DNA of 64,000 nucleotides from Sphingobium sp. AP50 (GTDB lineage: Bacteria > Pseudomonadota > Alphaproteobacteria > Sphingomonadales > Sphingomonadaceae), in NCBI RefSeq assembly GCF_900109095.1, contig NZ_FNYZ01000024.1, positions 17,429-81,428 of the forward strand. The letters are read 5' to 3'. Within the stretch, counting starts at the first letter, position 1, and every line of letters begins with the position of its first letter. This document shows, in pieces, positions 1 through 10,829 of this stretch. The notes below the pieces were generated by a model. It worked only from the letters and a program-made list of their open reading frames with translations, was not told where the DNA came from and ran no database searches. The position numbers and the translations under genes were made by a program.

Positions 1-1931
<1,931 letters not shown>

Positions 1932-2024
1932 GCCATCCTCTTGATAAAATGCCACTTAGGGAAAGTGATTGCCCGCGATGTAGTGTTGCCTAAAAAGCAC
2001 ACAAGGGGCGATGCGCATTTATCC

Positions 2025-3674
2025 TTATTTCGTCGCTTTCTGCGCTTGGGGCGCGAACAGGTCGCCAAAGAAATCCCTGGCGAACCAGAGCGGCGGGGTG
2101 TCGCCATCGGCCATGGCGCGGGTGATGCGATAATTGGCCTGGGCAAAGCGCGCGCCGGCTTCCCAGTCGATCTTCTGGTTCATGTCGTCGCCGGGATGAT
2201 GATAGGCGCCGTTCAGGAAATCGCCCCATGCCTTTTCGCCGCCATTGGCATAGCCGGTGGCGAGGAAGACGGCGGGCACGCCCTGCTTTACGAACTTATA
2301 ATGGTCCGAACGGACGAAGATCGTTTCCTGCGGCATGGGATCGGGCGAGAGCTTGACGCCCATCGGCGCGACCGCCTTGGCCACGATCGGGCCGAGGGTG
2401 GAGTGATCCGCACCGAAAGCGATCAGGTCGGTGAAGGGATAGAGCAGCAGCGGCATGTCGAGATCGACATTGCCGACGATCTGGCTGATGGGCACGGAAG
2501 GGTGGCGGGCATAATAGTCAGCGCCGAGCAGGCCCTTTTCTTCGCCGGTGGAGGCGAGGAAGATGATCGAGCGGCGCGGCTTGTCCGGCGATTGCGCCAT
2601 GGCGCGGGCGACCTCCAGCATGGTGGCGATGCCAGCGCCATTGTCCAGCGCGCCATTGTTGATGCGGTCCTTGTCGGCCGGTTTGCCGGGCTTTACCGGG
2701 CTGACGCCGATATGGTCGAGATGGGCGGACAGGACGACATATTGATCCTTGAGCGCCGGGTCGCTGCCCGGCAGGATGGCGACGACATTTGGGCTGGTGA
2801 CGCGCTGGCTGACGCTGTCGGCCTTGATCGTCACGCTGGTCTTGAGTGCGAAGCCCTTGGGCTTGCCGCCGACCTTGTCCGCCGTCTTGCGGATCGCAGC
2901 AATGGTCGTGGACGCGCCGGCGAAGACGGCTTCGGCGGCGGGATCGTTCAGTGAAGCCGAAGCGCGGATGCCCGATGCTTCATCGAAGGGCGTACCTTCG
3001 GGCGAAACCCAGGTGAAATCCGGTTCGTCGGCGAACTGCACCATACGCGCCCAGGGCCGCGCCTTCATCGACTGGAGCGTGCCGAGCGAGAGCATGCCGA
3101 TCGCGCCATGGGCCTGTGCCATCTGCGCTTTCGACGCGGAGAGATGCGCGCCCTCCTCGCTCGGCAGCCCCTTGGGATAGCCGCGCAGGGTGACGACGAT
3201 CTTCCCCTTCACGTCGAGGCCGGCATAGTCGTTGAGACCGAAGCGCGCATTTTCAAGGCCATAGCCGACGAAAACGAGCGGCGCCGTGACGTCCAGATGC
3301 GGTTCGGCCGCGTTCATGCCGACCAGCACGTCACCGGCATGGGTGAAGCTCTTCGCGCCGCCGGGACCGGTGATGGTCAGGGTCGCGGGCGTCTGCGCCC
3401 GGTCGGTCTTCTGGAAGGCGATGCGCTGATACCAGTCGCCGCCATCGCCGCCCGGCTTGAGGCCCAGTTGCGCGAACTGGCTGGCGACGTAGCGGGCGGC
3501 GATCTCATGCCCTTCACTGCCGGTGTCGCGCCCTTTCAGCAGATCGTCGGCGAGGAAGGCGACATGGGCGCGCACGGCTGCGGCGGAGAAGACCGGATCG
3601 GCCACCTGCTGCGCGGTCAGCGACGCGGGCAGGATCAGGGCGGTGGCGGCAGCCAGCAGGGCAAGGCGGGTCAT
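2025..3674 (-). CDS. Secreted M28-family zinc aminopeptidase
   Basis: This 549-residue protein starts MTRLALLAAATALILPASLTAQQ, a clear Sec signal peptide. A protease-associated-like insert (about residues 125-260) precedes the M28 catalytic domain. Candidate metal ligands are visible in order: SAHLDHIG, NNGALDNGAG, STGEEKGLLGADYYA, NVDLDM and a late YHHPGDD histidine. This pattern fits periplasmic M28 dizinc aminopeptidases that trim N-terminal residues from peptides. It is divergent from the M16 peptidase gene across about 208 bp, and the pair may both serve periplasmic peptide degradation (inference). Substrate specificity cannot be read from the sequence. Confidence 0.9.
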   Translation of the reverse strand: MTRLALLAAATALILPASLTAQQVADPVFSAAAVRAHVAFLADDLLKGRDTGSEGHEIAARYVASQFAQLGLKPGGDGGDWYQRIAFQKTDRAQTPATLTITGPGGAKSFTHAGDVLVGMNAAEPHLDVTAPLVFVGYGLENARFGLNDYAGLDVKGKIVVTLRGYPKGLPSEEGAHLSASKAQMAQAHGAIGMLSLGTLQSMKARPWARMVQFADEPDFTWVSPEGTPFDEASGIRASASLNDPAAEAVFAGASTTIAAIRKTADKVGGKPKGFALKTSVTIKADSVSQRVTSPNVVAILPGSDPALKDQYVVLSAHLDHIGVSPVKPGKPADKDRINNGALDNGAGIATMLEVARAMAQSPDKPRRSIIFLASTGEEKGLLGADYYARHPSVPISQIVGNVDLDMPLLLYPFTDLIAFGADHSTLGPIVAKAVAPMGVKLSPDPMPQETIFVRSDHYKFVKQGVPAVFLATGYANGGEKAWGDFLNGAYHHPGDDMNQKIDWEAGARFAQANYRITRAMADGDTPPLWFARDFFGDLFAPQAQKATK

Positions 3675-3882
3675 GAGAGGGCTTTCGGATAAAGAGCTTA
3701 TAGCGACAGGATTGCCGTCCGCCGGCGCCGCTGTCCAGCACGCTCTTTGCTTGCCGCATTCTGCGAGCCGTCGGCTGTTCCAGCCGCCTTCAGAATGCTT
3801 TGCCGTATTGCGCCTCTATCACGCCCCGCTATGTTGCCATCCCATCGCGACCATCCCCGTCGCATCCTGCCAGAGGCTCTTC

Positions 3883-6747
3883 ATGACCCTATCCCCCCTG
3901 TCGCGCCGCCTGTCCCTGATGATCGGCCTTTCCGCCCTTGCCCTGACGCCGATGACACAGGCTGTCGCGGCGACGGCCCCCGCCGTGGCACCCGCGCCGC
4001 TCTCCAGCCTCGTGTCGAAGGTCGACATTCCCTATGAGGAGTTCACGCTGGCGAACGGGCTGCGCGTCATCGTGCATACCGATCGCAAGGCGCCGGTGGT
4101 GGCGGTGTCGATCTGGTATCATGTCGGATCGCGCTTCGAACCGGCGGGCAAGACCGGCTTTGCCCATCTGTTCGAACATCTGATGTTCTATGGCTCCGAA
4201 AATGCCGATGGCCCCTTCTTCGGCCGACTGGAGGATATCGGCGCGACCGACTGGAACGGGACCACCTGGTTCGACCGCACCAATTATTTCGAGACGGTGC
4301 CGACCGGCGCGATCGACCGGGCGCTGTTCCTGGAATCCGACCGTATGGGTCATTTGCTGGGCGCGGTGACGCAAACCAAGCTGGATACCCAGCGCGGCGT
4401 GGTGCAGAATGAAAAGCGCGCGGGCGAGAACCAGCCCTATGGTCTGGTCGAATATGCGCAACTGGCGGCGCTGCTGCCCGAAGGCCATCCCTATCGCCAT
4501 TCTACCATCGGATCGATGGCCGACCTGAATGGCGCGAGCCTGGCGGACGTACAGAACTGGTTCAAGACCCATTATGGGCCGAACAATGCCGTGTTGGTGC
4601 TGGCGGGCGATATCGATGCGGCGACCGCCAAGGCGAAGGTGGAAAAGTGGTTCGGCAATATCCCCGCCGGCCCCGCCCCCAAAGATGTGGACGCGACCGT
4701 CCCGACTTTGGCCAAGGATGCAGAAGTGGTGATGCACGACAATGTCGCCGCCACCCGCCTCTATCGCAACTGGATCGTGCCGGGCGTCAATTCGGCCGAC
4801 CTGCAACAGCTGGATCTGGCGATGACCGTGTTCGGCGGCCTCAAATCCTCGCGCCTCGACAATGTTCTGGTGCGGGACGAGAAAGTCGCGGTCGGCGTGT
4901 CGGCCAGTATCCAGCCGTTCGAGAAGCTGAGCATCGCCGAGATCACCGTCGACGTGAAGCCGGGTGTGGACCCTGTGGCCGTGGGCAAGCGGCTGGATGC
5001 GCTGCTCGCCGACTATCTGGCGAAGGGGCCGAGCGCCGACGAAGTGCTGCGCGCCGCCACCGGGCAGGCATCCGGCACGATCGGCGGGCTGGAAAAAGTC
5101 GGCGGCTTTTCGGGCAAGGCGGTGACGCTGGCCGAGGGGGCGGTCTATTCCAACGATCCGGCGAAATATAAGAAGGATCTGGCCGTCTATGCCGCCGCCA
5201 CGCCGGAAAGCGTGACCGCCACCGCCCGCAAATGGCTGGGCCGGCCGGTGCTGCGCATGACGGTGGCGCCGGGCGAGCGGACCGCCGCCGACAATGCGCT
5301 GGCGGGGAACGCGACGCACAAGCCGGCCTTCTTCCGCAGCCCCGATGCGCCGGCTCCCACCGCCGCGACGCCGCCCGCGCCGACCAAGATCGCCGAACCG
5401 CCGATCGAACCGGTCAAGGATCTGGACTTCCCCGATGTCGAGCATGCCACGCTGAAAAACGGCATATCGGTCGTGTTCGCACGGCGCACGGCGGTTCCGA
5501 CGGTGCGCGTGTCCGTCGCCTTCGACGCAGGCAATGCGGCCGACGACAAGGCGAAGCTGGGCACGGCCGGCCTGACCACCGCCCTGCTGGACGAAGGCAC
5601 GACGACCCGTTCGTCATTGCAGATCGCCGAGGAACAGGAGCGGCTGGGTGCGTCGATCAGCGCGGGCAACAGCATGGATCGGACCAATGTCGGTCTGTTC
5701 GCGCTAAAGCCCAATCTGGATGCGTCGCTAGGCCTGCTGGCCGATGTGATCCGTAACCCCGCCTTTGCCCCGGCCGAAGTGGAGCGGCTGCGTGGGCAGG
5801 TGCTGACCAGCATCGCCGCGGAAAAGACCGAACCGATGGCGATCGCGCAGCGCATGTTGCCGCCGATGCTGTACGGGCAGGCGCATCCCTATGGCATCCC
5901 CTTCACCGGCTCCGGCACCGAAACGGGCGTGAAGGCGGTGACGCGGGCGGACCTGACCGCTTTCCATGACACATGGATGCGACCGGACAATGCCACCATC
6001 TTCGTGGCGGGCGACACGACGCTGGCCGAGCTGCTGCCGCTGCTGGAAAAGCGCTTCGGCGACTGGAAGGCGCCGGCCAGCCCCAAGGGCACCAAGCTGT
6101 TCCGCATGGACCGCATGATGCGCCCGGCGAAGATCGTGCTGATCGACAAGCCGCAAAGCCCGCAGTCGATGATTCTGGCCGGCCTGCTGACCAACAAGTC
6201 GGGCACGGACAATCCGGTCATATTGCAGACCGCCAATGAAGTGCTGGGCGGCAGCACATCGTCGCGGCTGTGGATGGACCTGCGTGAGACGAAGGGTTGG
6301 GCCTATGGCGTCGGCACGGCGCTGTCGGGGGTCAAGGAAACCATTCCGCTGCTGGTCTATGCGCCGGTGCAAACCGACAAGACCGGCGAATCCATCCTCA
6401 CCCTGCGCAAGGATATCAGCGAGTATCTGACCAGCAAGGGCACGACCGAGGCGGAGCGGAACCAGACGATCAATGGCCAAATCCTGTCGCTGCCGGGCAG
6501 TTTCGAAACATCGTCCGACCTGCTGGGCGCGATGATGCGCAACAGCCTGATCGGCCGGCCGGACGATTATTATGAGACGCTGCCGAAGGTCTATCGCGCC
6601 ATGACCGCGGCCGAGATGGACAAGACCGCGCGTGAGGCGATCAACCCCGACCGGCTGATCTGGGTCGTGGTGGGCGACGCGAAACTGGTGCGGCCACAGC
6701 TTGACGCGGTGGGCCTGCCGGTGGAAATGGGGACATTGGCTGATTGA
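3883..6747 (+). CDS. Two-domain M16 zinc metallopeptidase (pitrilysin/insulinase type)
   Basis: This is a 954-residue periplasmic peptidase. The frame is open further upstream, but the ATG at 3883 is preferred because it directly begins a signal peptide (MTLSPLSRRLSLMIGLSALALTP). The inverted zinc motif HLFEH lies at residues 95-99, with the distal glutamate in VVQNEKR. The second half (from about residue 510) repeats the M16 fold without an HxxEH motif, so it is the usual inactive partner lobe. A Pro/Ala-rich linker (PAPTAATPPAPTK) joins the halves. Family members degrade small peptides or signal peptides. It is followed 29 bp later by a small hypothetical gene that may share its transcript. 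Confidence 0.93.
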   Translation: MTLSPLSRRLSLMIGLSALALTPMTQAVAATAPAVAPAPLSSLVSKVDIPYEEFTLANGLRVIVHTDRKAPVVAVSIWYHVGSRFEPAGKTGFAHLFEHLMFYGSENADGPFFGRLEDIGATDWNGTTWFDRTNYFETVPTGAIDRALFLESDRMGHLLGAVTQTKLDTQRGVVQNEKRAGENQPYGLVEYAQLAALLPEGHPYRHSTIGSMADLNGASLADVQNWFKTHYGPNNAVLVLAGDIDAATAKAKVEKWFGNIPAGPAPKDVDATVPTLAKDAEVVMHDNVAATRLYRNWIVPGVNSADLQQLDLAMTVFGGLKSSRLDNVLVRDEKVAVGVSASIQPFEKLSIAEITVDVKPGVDPVAVGKRLDALLADYLAKGPSADEVLRAATGQASGTIGGLEKVGGFSGKAVTLAEGAVYSNDPAKYKKDLAVYAAATPESVTATARKWLGRPVLRMTVAPGERTAADNALAGNATHKPAFFRSPDAPAPTAATPPAPTKIAEPPIEPVKDLDFPDVEHATLKNGISVVFARRTAVPTVRVSVAFDAGNAADDKAKLGTAGLTTALLDEGTTTRSSLQIAEEQERLGASISAGNSMDRTNVGLFALKPNLDASLGLLADVIRNPAFAPAEVERLRGQVLTSIAAEKTEPMAIAQRMLPPMLYGQAHPYGIPFTGSGTETGVKAVTRADLTAFHDTWMRPDNATIFVAGDTTLAELLPLLEKRFGDWKAPASPKGTKLFRMDRMMRPAKIVLIDKPQSPQSMILAGLLTNKSGTDNPVILQTANEVLGGSTSSRLWMDLRETKGWAYGVGTALSGVKETIPLLVYAPVQTDKTGESILTLRKDISEYLTSKGTTEAERNQTINGQILSLPGSFETSSDLLGAMMRNSLIGRPDDYYETLPKVYRAMTAAEMDKTAREAINPDRLIWVVVGDAKLVRPQLDAVGLPVEMGTLAD

Positions 6748-6776
6748 CGCCAACGTAAACGTAAAGGAGACGAGAG

Positions 6777-7079
6777 ATGGCAACAGTGGATGGCGCCTTT
6801 GATTGCGTGGCCAAGACGCCGATGGGCGATCAGAAGGGCGTGTTCACCGTCATCAGCAGCGGCGATCGCTTCAACGGCACCTTTGCCGGCATGATGGGAT
6901 CGCTGGACGTGGTCGATGGCAAGGTCGACGGCGCCAAGTTGACCTGGAAGATGGAAATGACCATGCCGATGCCGATGACGCTGGAATGCGAGGCGGAAGT
7001 GGCGGGCGACGCGATCACCGGCACGATGCAGTTGGGCGCATTCGGCGCGTCCGCCTTCAACGGCACGCGACGGGCCTGA
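6777..7079 (+). CDS. Small hypothetical protein, beta-rich
   Basis: This 100-residue protein starts at an ATG with a strong AAAGGAGA ribosome site. No signal peptide or membrane segment is present. The sequence is built of short alternating strands (FDCVAKTPMGDQKG, FTVISSGDRFNGTF, LDVVDGKVDGAKLTWKMEM, ITGTMQLGAFG), which suggests a small beta-barrel or lipocalin-like fold. It resembles small proteins seen beside fatty-acid or polyketide-type genes, but I cannot assign a function. It sits 29 bp after the M16 peptidase and ends just before a perfect stem-loop, so it is likely the last gene of that transcript. Confidence 0.75.
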   Translation: MATVDGAFDCVAKTPMGDQKGVFTVISSGDRFNGTFAGMMGSLDVVDGKVDGAKLTWKMEMTMPMPMTLECEAEVAGDAITGTMQLGAFGASAFNGTRRA

Positions 7080-7088
7080 TCCGATCTT

Positions 7089-7124
7089 ATTGGCCGGGGA
7101 TGCCAGGTGGCATCCCCGGCCAAT
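7089..7124 (+). terminator. Perfect 16-bp stem-loop, likely terminator
   Basis: The arms ATTGGCCGGGGATGCC (7089-7104) and its exact reverse complement (7109-7124) flank a 4-nt loop AGGT. The stem lies 9 nt after the stop of the small hypothetical gene. Only a weak T-containing tail follows, so it may act as a terminator or as a 3'-end stabiliser. Confidence 0.7.
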
Positions 7125-7179
7125 TGCATTATGCGCAAATGCGACGACGAAGTGGACAATTGTCAGCAATATTGAATCA

Positions 7180-7205
7180 ATTCATTAGTTAGCTATCTAA
7201 TGAAT
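7180..7205 (+). promoter_or_regulatory. 26-bp palindromic MarR operator overlapping the start codon
   Basis: The left half ATTCATTAGTTAG and the right half CTATCTAATGAAT are reverse complements with a single mismatch across 13 bp. The site ends inside the first codons of the MarR gene (ATG at 7200, alternative ATG at 7206). Length and dyad symmetry match MarR-dimer operators. Binding here would block transcription or initiation of its own operon (inference). Confidence 0.75.
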
Positions 7206-7655
7206 ATGTCCATCACCGAGTCGAAGCGCCTGCTGGCGCATAAAATGGCCCCTGTCGCCCGAGGCTGGCGACAACTGGCCGATAGCGCGCTCGCCGAATT
7301 CGGCGTGTCGAACAGCGCGGGCTGGTGCCTGATCCATATCGACCGCATGGGTGGCGATGTGCGGCAGGCCGAACTGGCCGAATCGCTGGATATCAGCCAG
7401 CCTTCGCTGGTGCGGACGCTGGATCAGGTGCAGGCCGCCGGACTGGTCGGCCGCACGCCGCATCCCGAAGACAAGAGATCCAATATCATCGGGCTGACGC
7501 CGGCCGGGAAGGATCTGGTCGGCCGGATCGAGGAGCGGCTGGGCCTGCTGCGCGCCGACCTGTTGCAAGGCGTGCCGGACGAAGCGATCATGATCATGGT
7601 CGAGATGCTGGACCTGCTGTCGCAGCGTATCGGCGAGCGGCGGAGCCAGATGTGA
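7200..7655 (+). CDS. MarR-family transcriptional regulator of the efflux operon
   Basis: This 151-residue winged-helix repressor has the recognition region RQAELAESLDISQPSLVRTLDQVQAAGLV and a following wing with HPEDKRSN, typical of MarR/SlyA proteins that release DNA on binding aromatic ligands. The ATG at 7200 (MNMSITES) or at 7206 could be the start. Neither has an obvious Shine-Dalgarno sequence, because the upstream bases are occupied by the palindromic operator. Its stop overlaps the GTG start of the FUSC gene (GTGA), so regulator and pump are translationally coupled. It probably senses the aromatic acid or toxicant exported by the pump (inference). Confidence 0.92.
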   Translation: MNMSITESKRLLAHKMAPVARGWRQLADSALAEFGVSNSAGWCLIHIDRMGGDVRQAELAESLDISQPSLVRTLDQVQAAGLVGRTPHPEDKRSNIIGLTPAGKDLVGRIEERLGLLRADLLQGVPDEAIMIMVEMLDLLSQRIGERRSQM

Positions 7656-9718
7656 GCCAGCACGCCCTGCGCGAGAAATTTGGTATTCCCGCCGCGCTCT
7701 TTTCCGTCAAATGTCTGGCCGCTTCCATGCTGGCGCTGTTCGTGGCGTTCAGCATCGGGCTGGAGCGTCCCTATTGGGCGTTTCTGACCAGCTATATCGT
7801 TGCCCAGCCGATGGCGGGTGCAGTGATATCCAAGGCGTTGTTCCGCATCATCGGCACCTTCACCGGGGCGATGTTCGCGGTCGCGATCGTGCCGCCGCTG
7901 GTCAATTCGCCCGAGTTGCTGTCGCTGGCGATGGCGAGCTGGACGGGATTATGCGTGTTCGTGTCGCTGCTGGACCGCACGCCGCGCGGCTATATGTTCG
8001 TCTTGGCCGGCTATACCGCCTGCCTGATCGTCTTCCCCGATGTCGACACGCCACAGACGATCTTCACCGTCGCGTCGCTGCGCGTGCAGGAAATATTGAT
8101 CGGCATCCTGTGCGGCAGCCTGATCCACGGCATCATCCTGCCCGGATCGATCACCGGCGTGCTGCTGGGCCGGGTGGAAGCGATATTGCGCGACGCCGAG
8201 CGCTGGTCGCGGGACGCGATTGCGACCGAGCCGGTCGCCGGGTTGGACGCGGAACGCCGCCGACTGGCGCAGGACGTGACCGAATTGCACCAGATGTCGG
8301 CGCATTTGCCCTTCGACATCAGTCGTCTGGCGCCGCGCGTACGCACCGTGCGGGCCTTGCAGGATCAATTGTCGATGCTGTTGCCGCTGGGTGCAGCGGT
8401 GGAGGACCGGTTGGCGCAGCTCAAGGTCGCGCATGATGGCGTCGTGCCGCCACAGGTCGAGGCGCTGATTGCCGATGTACGGCTGTGGCTGGATACGCCT
8501 GCACCGGACAATGGCGTCCGGGCGGAACGGGCGCAGGCCCTGATCGACCGGTGCGTGGCCATGGAACCGGAAGCCGATGCGCAGATGGGCTGGGGCGACA
8601 TGATGCGGCTCAGCCTCTATGCCCGGCTCGCATCGCTGGTCGCCGTGCATCGCGATTGTCGCGATCTGTACGACCAGATGGGGACGCATAGTCGCGCCGC
8701 CGTGACACCCCGCGTTGCCGAACTGCTGGAAGGGCGGCGCAATCGCGAGATGCATCGCGACTTTACAGGAGCGGCACGGGGCGCCTTCGCCGCCTTCATG
8801 ACTATCGCCATCGGCTGTGCCCTGTGGGTCGGCAGCGGGTGGAAGGATGGCGGCACGGCGGTCATGCTGGCCGGCGTCTTCCTGTCGCTCTTCTCCGCGT
8901 CCGACAATCCGCTCGCCCCATTGAAAGGCTTCATGATCGGGACGATTGCCGCGTCTGCGCTGGGTGCCGTCTATGGCTATGTCATCATGCCCCGGCTGGA
9001 TGGTTTCGGCATGCTGGCCATGGCCTATGCGCCAATGTTGTTGCTGCTGGGCACGATGATGGCGTCGCCCCGCTGGATGGGGATCGCGCTGCCTACCCTG
9101 CTGGGCCTTGGCAGCCCGGTGCTGTTGTCCGACCGCTACGAAAATGCGTTCGGCTCCTATATCAACGGCGCGATCGCGCAGATCGTCGGCATCTGGTTCG
9201 CGATCATCATGGCCGGGCTGTTCCAGTCCGCAGGGGTGGAGCGGGCGATCCGCCGCACGATTCGCGCCGGCTGGATCGACATCGCCAATCGCGCGACAAA
9301 GATGTCGCCGCCCGATGTGCGCGGCTGGATCAACCGGATGCTCGACCGTATCGCCCTGCTCGCGCCGCGTCTGGCCGCGACCCGGCGGGACAGCGGCAAG
9401 CCGCTCTATGACGCGCTGCGCGACCTGCGCACCGGTGTCGCGATCGGCGAGTTGCGGCAATTGCGGCTGGACCTGCCCGTGCAGGAAGGCGGGCATCTGG
9501 CCACCGTATTGCAGGGCGTGAGCCATCATTATCGCCAGATGGACCCGGATGCGCCGCAAGCGGCCGACCCGGCCTTGCTGAACGACATCGATGCGGCGAT
9601 CGACGATCTGGCGGCCAATCCCCGCCCGTCGATCCGCCGTGAGGCGGTGCTGGGCCTCGTCAGCCTGCGCCGCAACCTGTTCCCCGACGCGCAAGGCTAT
9701 CGGAGGGCCATCGCATGA
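7652..9718 (+). CDS. FUSC-family inner-membrane exporter (AaeB/MdtO-like)
   Basis: This is a 688-residue membrane protein starting at a GTG that overlaps the MarR stop. The architecture is the FUSC duplication: a first block of about six membrane segments (residues ~20-160, including LERPYWAFLTSYIVAQPMAG), a soluble helical domain to about residue 360, a second membrane block (~370-520, including DNPLAPLKGFMIGTIAASALG) and a soluble C-terminus. The family exports aromatic carboxylic acids or related toxic compounds together with a HlyD-type adaptor and a DUF1656 protein, both of which follow directly with 4-bp overlaps. The substrate is not known from sequence. Confidence 0.92.
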   Translation: MSQHALREKFGIPAALFSVKCLAASMLALFVAFSIGLERPYWAFLTSYIVAQPMAGAVISKALFRIIGTFTGAMFAVAIVPPLVNSPELLSLAMASWTGLCVFVSLLDRTPRGYMFVLAGYTACLIVFPDVDTPQTIFTVASLRVQEILIGILCGSLIHGIILPGSITGVLLGRVEAILRDAERWSRDAIATEPVAGLDAERRRLAQDVTELHQMSAHLPFDISRLAPRVRTVRALQDQLSMLLPLGAAVEDRLAQLKVAHDGVVPPQVEALIADVRLWLDTPAPDNGVRAERAQALIDRCVAMEPEADAQMGWGDMMRLSLYARLASLVAVHRDCRDLYDQMGTHSRAAVTPRVAELLEGRRNREMHRDFTGAARGAFAAFMTIAIGCALWVGSGWKDGGTAVMLAGVFLSLFSASDNPLAPLKGFMIGTIAASALGAVYGYVIMPRLDGFGMLAMAYAPMLLLLGTMMASPRWMGIALPTLLGLGSPVLLSDRYENAFGSYINGAIAQIVGIWFAIIMAGLFQSAGVERAIRRTIRAGWIDIANRATKMSPPDVRGWINRMLDRIALLAPRLAATRRDSGKPLYDALRDLRTGVAIGELRQLRLDLPVQEGGHLATVLQGVSHHYRQMDPDAPQAADPALLNDIDAAIDDLAANPRPSIRREAVLGLVSLRRNLFPDAQGYRRAIA

Positions 9719-9930
9719 CCGGAGAGATCGCCCTGGGCGGCATCTTCATCCCCACCCTGCTGCTGCTGGCGCTTGTCGCGCTGGTGCTTGCCTGGGTCGT
9801 CACCCGCCTGATCGGTGCGGCCGGCCTCTATCGTTTCCTCGCCTATCGGGCGGCTGTCGACCTCAGCATCTTCGTGCTGATCCTGGGCGGCCTCGCCATC
9901 CTCGTCCCAACCCTTGGAATCCGTCTATGA
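9715..9930 (+). CDS. DUF1656 small membrane protein (AaeX-like)
   Basis: This 71-residue protein has two predicted membrane helices (FIPTLLLLALVALVLAWVV and FVLILGGLAILVPTLGI). It overlaps the FUSC gene by ATGA at its start and the adaptor gene by ATGA at its end. DUF1656 proteins are consistently found between FUSC and HlyD genes in aromatic-acid efflux operons. Their exact role, perhaps as an accessory subunit, is unknown. Confidence 0.9.
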   Translation: MTGEIALGGIFIPTLLLLALVALVLAWVVTRLIGAAGLYRFLAYRAAVDLSIFVLILGGLAILVPTLGIRL

Positions 9931-10829
9931 ATCGCCTGACCCCCGTGCTGATCCGCAGCGCCGCCACCATCGCCCTTGTCGTCGCCGCCACGATCGCGGC
10001 GATATGGATGTGGAATCATTATGAGGGCAGCCCCTGGACCCGCGACGGGCGCGTGCGCGCCGATGTGGTGCGGGTGACGCCGGATATCAGCGGCCTCGTC
10101 ACGTCGGTCGCGGTGCATGACAACCAGACGGTCAAGGCCGGCGACCTGCTGTTCGTGATCGACACACCGCGCTATTCGATGGCGCTGGAGGAAGCGAATG
10201 CCCGGATCGCCAGCGCGCAAGCGACATTGGGGCAAGCTAGGCGCGAGGCGCGGCGCGACACGGCGCTGGGCGATCTGGTCGCAGCGGAAACCCATGAGCA
10301 GAATCTGGCCAAGGTCGAAACGGCGCAGGCGGCGCTGGCCGAAGCCTATAGCGGGCGCGACGCGGCGGCGCTGAACCTGAAGCGCACCAAGATATTGGCA
10401 TCGGTCAATGGCGTCGTCACCAACCTCGACCTGCATCCGGGCGACTATGTCGGCGCGGGGAGCCAGGCCATGGCCCTGATCGACAGCGATTCGCTGCGGG
10501 TCGAGGGCTATTTCGAGGAAACCAAGCTGCCGCTGGTCTGCATCGGCGCGCCGGTGACGGTGCGGCTGATGGGCGAGGCGCAGGATGTGCATGGCCGGGT
10601 GGAAAGCATCGCCTATGGCATTAATGACGACAGCCGCAGCAATTCGGGCAATCTGCTGCCCTCGGTCGAGCCGACCTTTTCCTGGGTGCGGCTGGCCCAG
10701 CGCATTCCGGTGCGGGTGAAGCTGGAGAAGGTGCCGGCGGGGCTGCGCCTGATTTCCGGCCGGACCGCGACCGTGACGGTGCAGCCGGCAGGCAAGAATG
10801 CCAAGCCGGGGGACTGCCGCCATGCGTAA
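9927..10829 (+). CDS. HlyD-type periplasmic adaptor of the FUSC efflux system
   Basis: This 300-residue membrane-fusion protein starts MNRLTPVLIRSAATIALVVA, a membrane anchor. It then shows a biotinyl/lipoyl-like hairpin half (VTPDISGLVTSVAVHDNQTVKAGDLLF), an alpha-helical hairpin rich in Ala/Gln/Glu (~residues 85-150), the second lipoyl half (ILASVNGVVTNLDLHPGDYVG) and a beta-barrel domain. It bridges the inner-membrane FUSC pump and an outer-membrane channel. The start at 9927 is chosen because of the 4-bp overlap with DUF1656. The end overlaps the outer-membrane factor start by 8 bp. Confidence 0.93.
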   Translation: MNRLTPVLIRSAATIALVVAATIAAIWMWNHYEGSPWTRDGRVRADVVRVTPDISGLVTSVAVHDNQTVKAGDLLFVIDTPRYSMALEEANARIASAQATLGQARREARRDTALGDLVAAETHEQNLAKVETAQAALAEAYSGRDAAALNLKRTKILASVNGVVTNLDLHPGDYVGAGSQAMALIDSDSLRVEGYFEETKLPLVCIGAPVTVRLMGEAQDVHGRVESIAYGINDDSRSNSGNLLPSVEPTFSWVRLAQRIPVRVKLEKVPAGLRLISGRTATVTVQPAGKNAKPGDCRHA

